NCBI RefSeq assembly: GCF_000012825.1
Contig: NC_009614.1
Coordinates: forward strand, 806,001 to 870,000
Reading direction: 5' to 3'
Source: Phocaeicola vulgatus ATCC 8482
GTDB taxonomy: Bacteria > Bacteroidota > Bacteroidia > Bacteroidales > Bacteroidaceae
Length of the DNA stretch: 64,000 bases
Position numbers and translations under genes: made by a program. Positions within the stretch are counted from its first letter, which is position 1. Each line of letters opens with the position of its first letter. This document shows, piece by piece, positions 62,452-64,000 of this stretch. The notes below the pieces were generated by a model, which did no database searches, was not told where the DNA came from, and saw nothing but the letters and a program-made list of their open reading frames with translations.

Positions 62452-64000
62452 ATGAAGAAACAACTTATGACAGGTCTGTTCACAGTCCTCGCCCTTACAG
62501 CAGGCGCACAGACCTTCCAAGAATGGCGCAACCCGGAAATAAATGCGGTAAACCGTGCGCCGATGCACACGAACTACTTTGCTTTTGAGAATGCAGATGC
62601 AGCTAAGAAAGCAGACAAAAAACAATCAACTAACTACATGACTTTGAACGGAACCTGGAAGTTCAACTGGGTAAAGGATGCAGACTCCCGTCCGACTGAT
62701 TTCTGGAAAACCGGCTTCAACGACAAAGGCTGGGATGACCTGCAAGTTCCCGCCGTATGGGAGCTGAACGGATACGGTGATCCTATTTATGTGAACGTAG
62801 GCTATGCCTGGCGTAACCAGTTCCAGAACAACCCTCCCGAAGTGCCGACAGAGAATAACCATGTAGGTTCTTACCGCCGTGAAATTGTAGTTCCCGCCTC
62901 ATGGAAGGGAAAAGATATTATCGCCCATTTCGGTTCGGTTACCTCCAATATGTATTTGTGGGTGAACGGACGTTATGTAGGCTACAGCGAGGACAGCAAA
63001 CTGGAAGCCGAATTTGACCTGACTCCATATTTAAAACCGGGTCAGAAAAACCTGATCGCTTTCCAAGTATTCCGCTGGTGCGACGGTACCTATCTGGAAG
63101 ATCAGGATTTCTTCCGGTATAGCGGCGTGGGACGTGACTGCTATCTATATGCCCGCAACAAAAAACGCATTCAAGATATCCGTGTAACTCCCGACTTGGA
63201 CGCAGCTTACCAAAACGGCAGCCTGGCTGTCAATCTGGATTTGAAAGGCAGTGGTAAAGTCGATTTGGAACTGGTAGATGCACAAGGCAAGCAAGTGGCA
63301 ACCGCTACCGCCAACAAATCCGGTCTGGTGACCATGAACGTAGAGAACCCCAAAAAGTGGAGTGCCGAAACACCTTATTTATATACCTTGCGTGCCAGCA
63401 TGCAGGGCAGCAATGAAGTGATTCCTGTCAAAGTAGGTTTCCGCAAGATTGAATTGAAAGGTGACCAGATCTTGGTTAACGGTAAGGCAGTCCTGTTCAA
63501 GGGGGCCGACCGCCACGAAATGGATCCGGATGGAGGCTATGTAGTATCTCCCGAACGTATGCTACAGGATATCCAGATAATGAAGCAATTCAACCTGAAC
63601 GCTGTACGTACCTGCCACTACCCGGATGACAACTTATGGTACGATTTATGTGACCAATATGGTATTTACGTCGTGGCCGAAGCCAATATAGAATCTCACG
63701 GTATGGGCTACGGCGACAAGACGCTGGCCAAGAACCCCTCTTATAAGAAAGCCCATCTGGAACGTAACCAGCGCAATGTACAACGCGGATTCAACCATCC
63801 GAGCATCATCTTCTGGTCATTGGGTAATGAAGCCGGTGACGGCCCCAACTTCGAACAATGCTATAAATGGATTAAAGCAGAAGACCCCAGCCGTGCCTGC
63901 CAATATGAACAAGCACGCCAGAAAGAACATACCGATATCTTCTGTCCGATGTACTATGATTATAACGGCATGGAAAAATATGGTCAACGTACCGATGCTA
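62452..64000 (+). CDS. GH2 beta-galactosidase, N-terminal part
   Basis: The frame runs open from the ATG at 62452 for 516 codons to the window edge. It starts with a signal peptide (MKKQLMTGLFTVLALTAGAQ), then the GH2 jelly-roll (VPAVWELNGYGDPIYVNVGY, YLWVNGRYVGYSEDSKLEAEFD), an immunoglobulin-like domain and the start of the barrel (FKGADRHEMDPDGGYVV, AVRTCHYPDDNLWYDLCDQYG). The acid/base motif WSLGNEAGDG is present; the nucleophile would lie beyond the window. This LacZ-type enzyme probably acts in the periplasm on beta-galactosides. No partner genes are visible beyond it. Confidence 0.93.
   Translation, partial: MKKQLMTGLFTVLALTAGAQTFQEWRNPEINAVNRAPMHTNYFAFENADAAKKADKKQSTNYMTLNGTWKFNWVKDADSRPTDFWKTGFNDKGWDDLQVPAVWELNGYGDPIYVNVGYAWRNQFQNNPPEVPTENNHVGSYRREIVVPASWKGKDIIAHFGSVTSNMYLWVNGRYVGYSEDSKLEAEFDLTPYLKPGQKNLIAFQVFRWCDGTYLEDQDFFRYSGVGRDCYLYARNKKRIQDIRVTPDLDAAYQNGSLAVNLDLKGSGKVDLELVDAQGKQVATATANKSGLVTMNVENPKKWSAETPYLYTLRASMQGSNEVIPVKVGFRKIELKGDQILVNGKAVLFKGADRHEMDPDGGYVVSPERMLQDIQIMKQFNLNAVRTCHYPDDNLWYDLCDQYGIYVVAEANIESHGMGYGDKTLAKNPSYKKAHLERNQRNVQRGFNHPSIIFWSLGNEAGDGPNFEQCYKWIKAEDPSRACQYEQARQKEHTDIFCPMYYDYNGMEKYGQRTDA

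Overview
The window looks like chromosomal DNA of a gut Bacteroidales, most likely the Phocaeicola (Bacteroides) vulgatus/dorei group. I infer this from four SusC/SusD pairs, a hybrid two-component system (HTCS), surface lipoproteins, Bacteroidetes-type -7 promoter boxes (TAnnTTTG), and arginine and rhamnose operons of the Bacteroides type. The species is inferred from general resemblance, not from a search. No rRNA, tRNA, CRISPR array or intact insertion sequence was seen.

Layout. 1-318: N-terminus of a secreted GLPGLI-like protein, cut by the window edge. 397-2580: an HU-like DNA-binding protein and a VirE/VapE-type P-loop protein, transcribed divergently from a 313-bp region. That region carries a tandem array of 22-bp palindromic units. 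A shrunken second copy of the same locus, with the array intact and most of the gene deleted, lies at about 34050-34410. 2742-15087: two tandem SusC/SusD pairs with nearly identical leaders and signal peptides and a matching 41-bp downstream repeat, separated by an AAA_14/DUF4143-type ATPase. 15247-18046 (minus): XRE-cupin regulator, acyl-CoA-ligase-like enzyme and a small secreted protein. 18224-21605 (minus): Tat-type ferredoxin-linked aldo/keto reductase, a NapH/NapG-like iron-sulfur membrane protein and a DUF1893 protein. 21816-22306 holds the relic of a GH36 alpha-galactosidase.

22530-35951 (minus) is a glycan-utilisation region: sodium:solute symporter, type I phosphodiesterase, GH130 mannoside phosphorylase, aryl-sulfate sulfotransferase, SusD, SusC and a GH30 lipoprotein, with an AraC regulator upstream. 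37357-42791 (minus) holds arginine/proline biosynthesis: argR, a GNAT, argG, argC, argD, then a terminator, then proC. 43098-47879 (plus) is an L-rhamnose catabolic operon (kinase, isomerase, permease, aldolase), followed by a DUF4251 protein. 48692-59315 (minus) is a third glycan locus: beta-helix lipoprotein, SusD, SusC and an HTCS sensor-regulator. 59527-61453 (plus) holds an AraC regulator and a lytic transglycosylase. Then come a voltage-gated K+-channel-like protein with a zinc ribbon (minus) and the start of a GH2 beta-galactosidase that runs off the window.

How it fits together. SusC/SusD pairs import oligosaccharides. Lipoprotein or periplasmic enzymes (GH30, beta-helix protein, GH2) and the phosphorylase with its symporter would process them. 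The HTCS and AraC proteins would sense ligands. The rhamnose operon beside the beta-helix/HTCS locus and the GH2 gene suggests a rhamnose- and galactose-containing polymer such as pectic rhamnogalacturonan, but the substrate is inference. The most unusual material is the HU/VirE locus with its phased 22-bp palindrome array and its internally deleted second copy.
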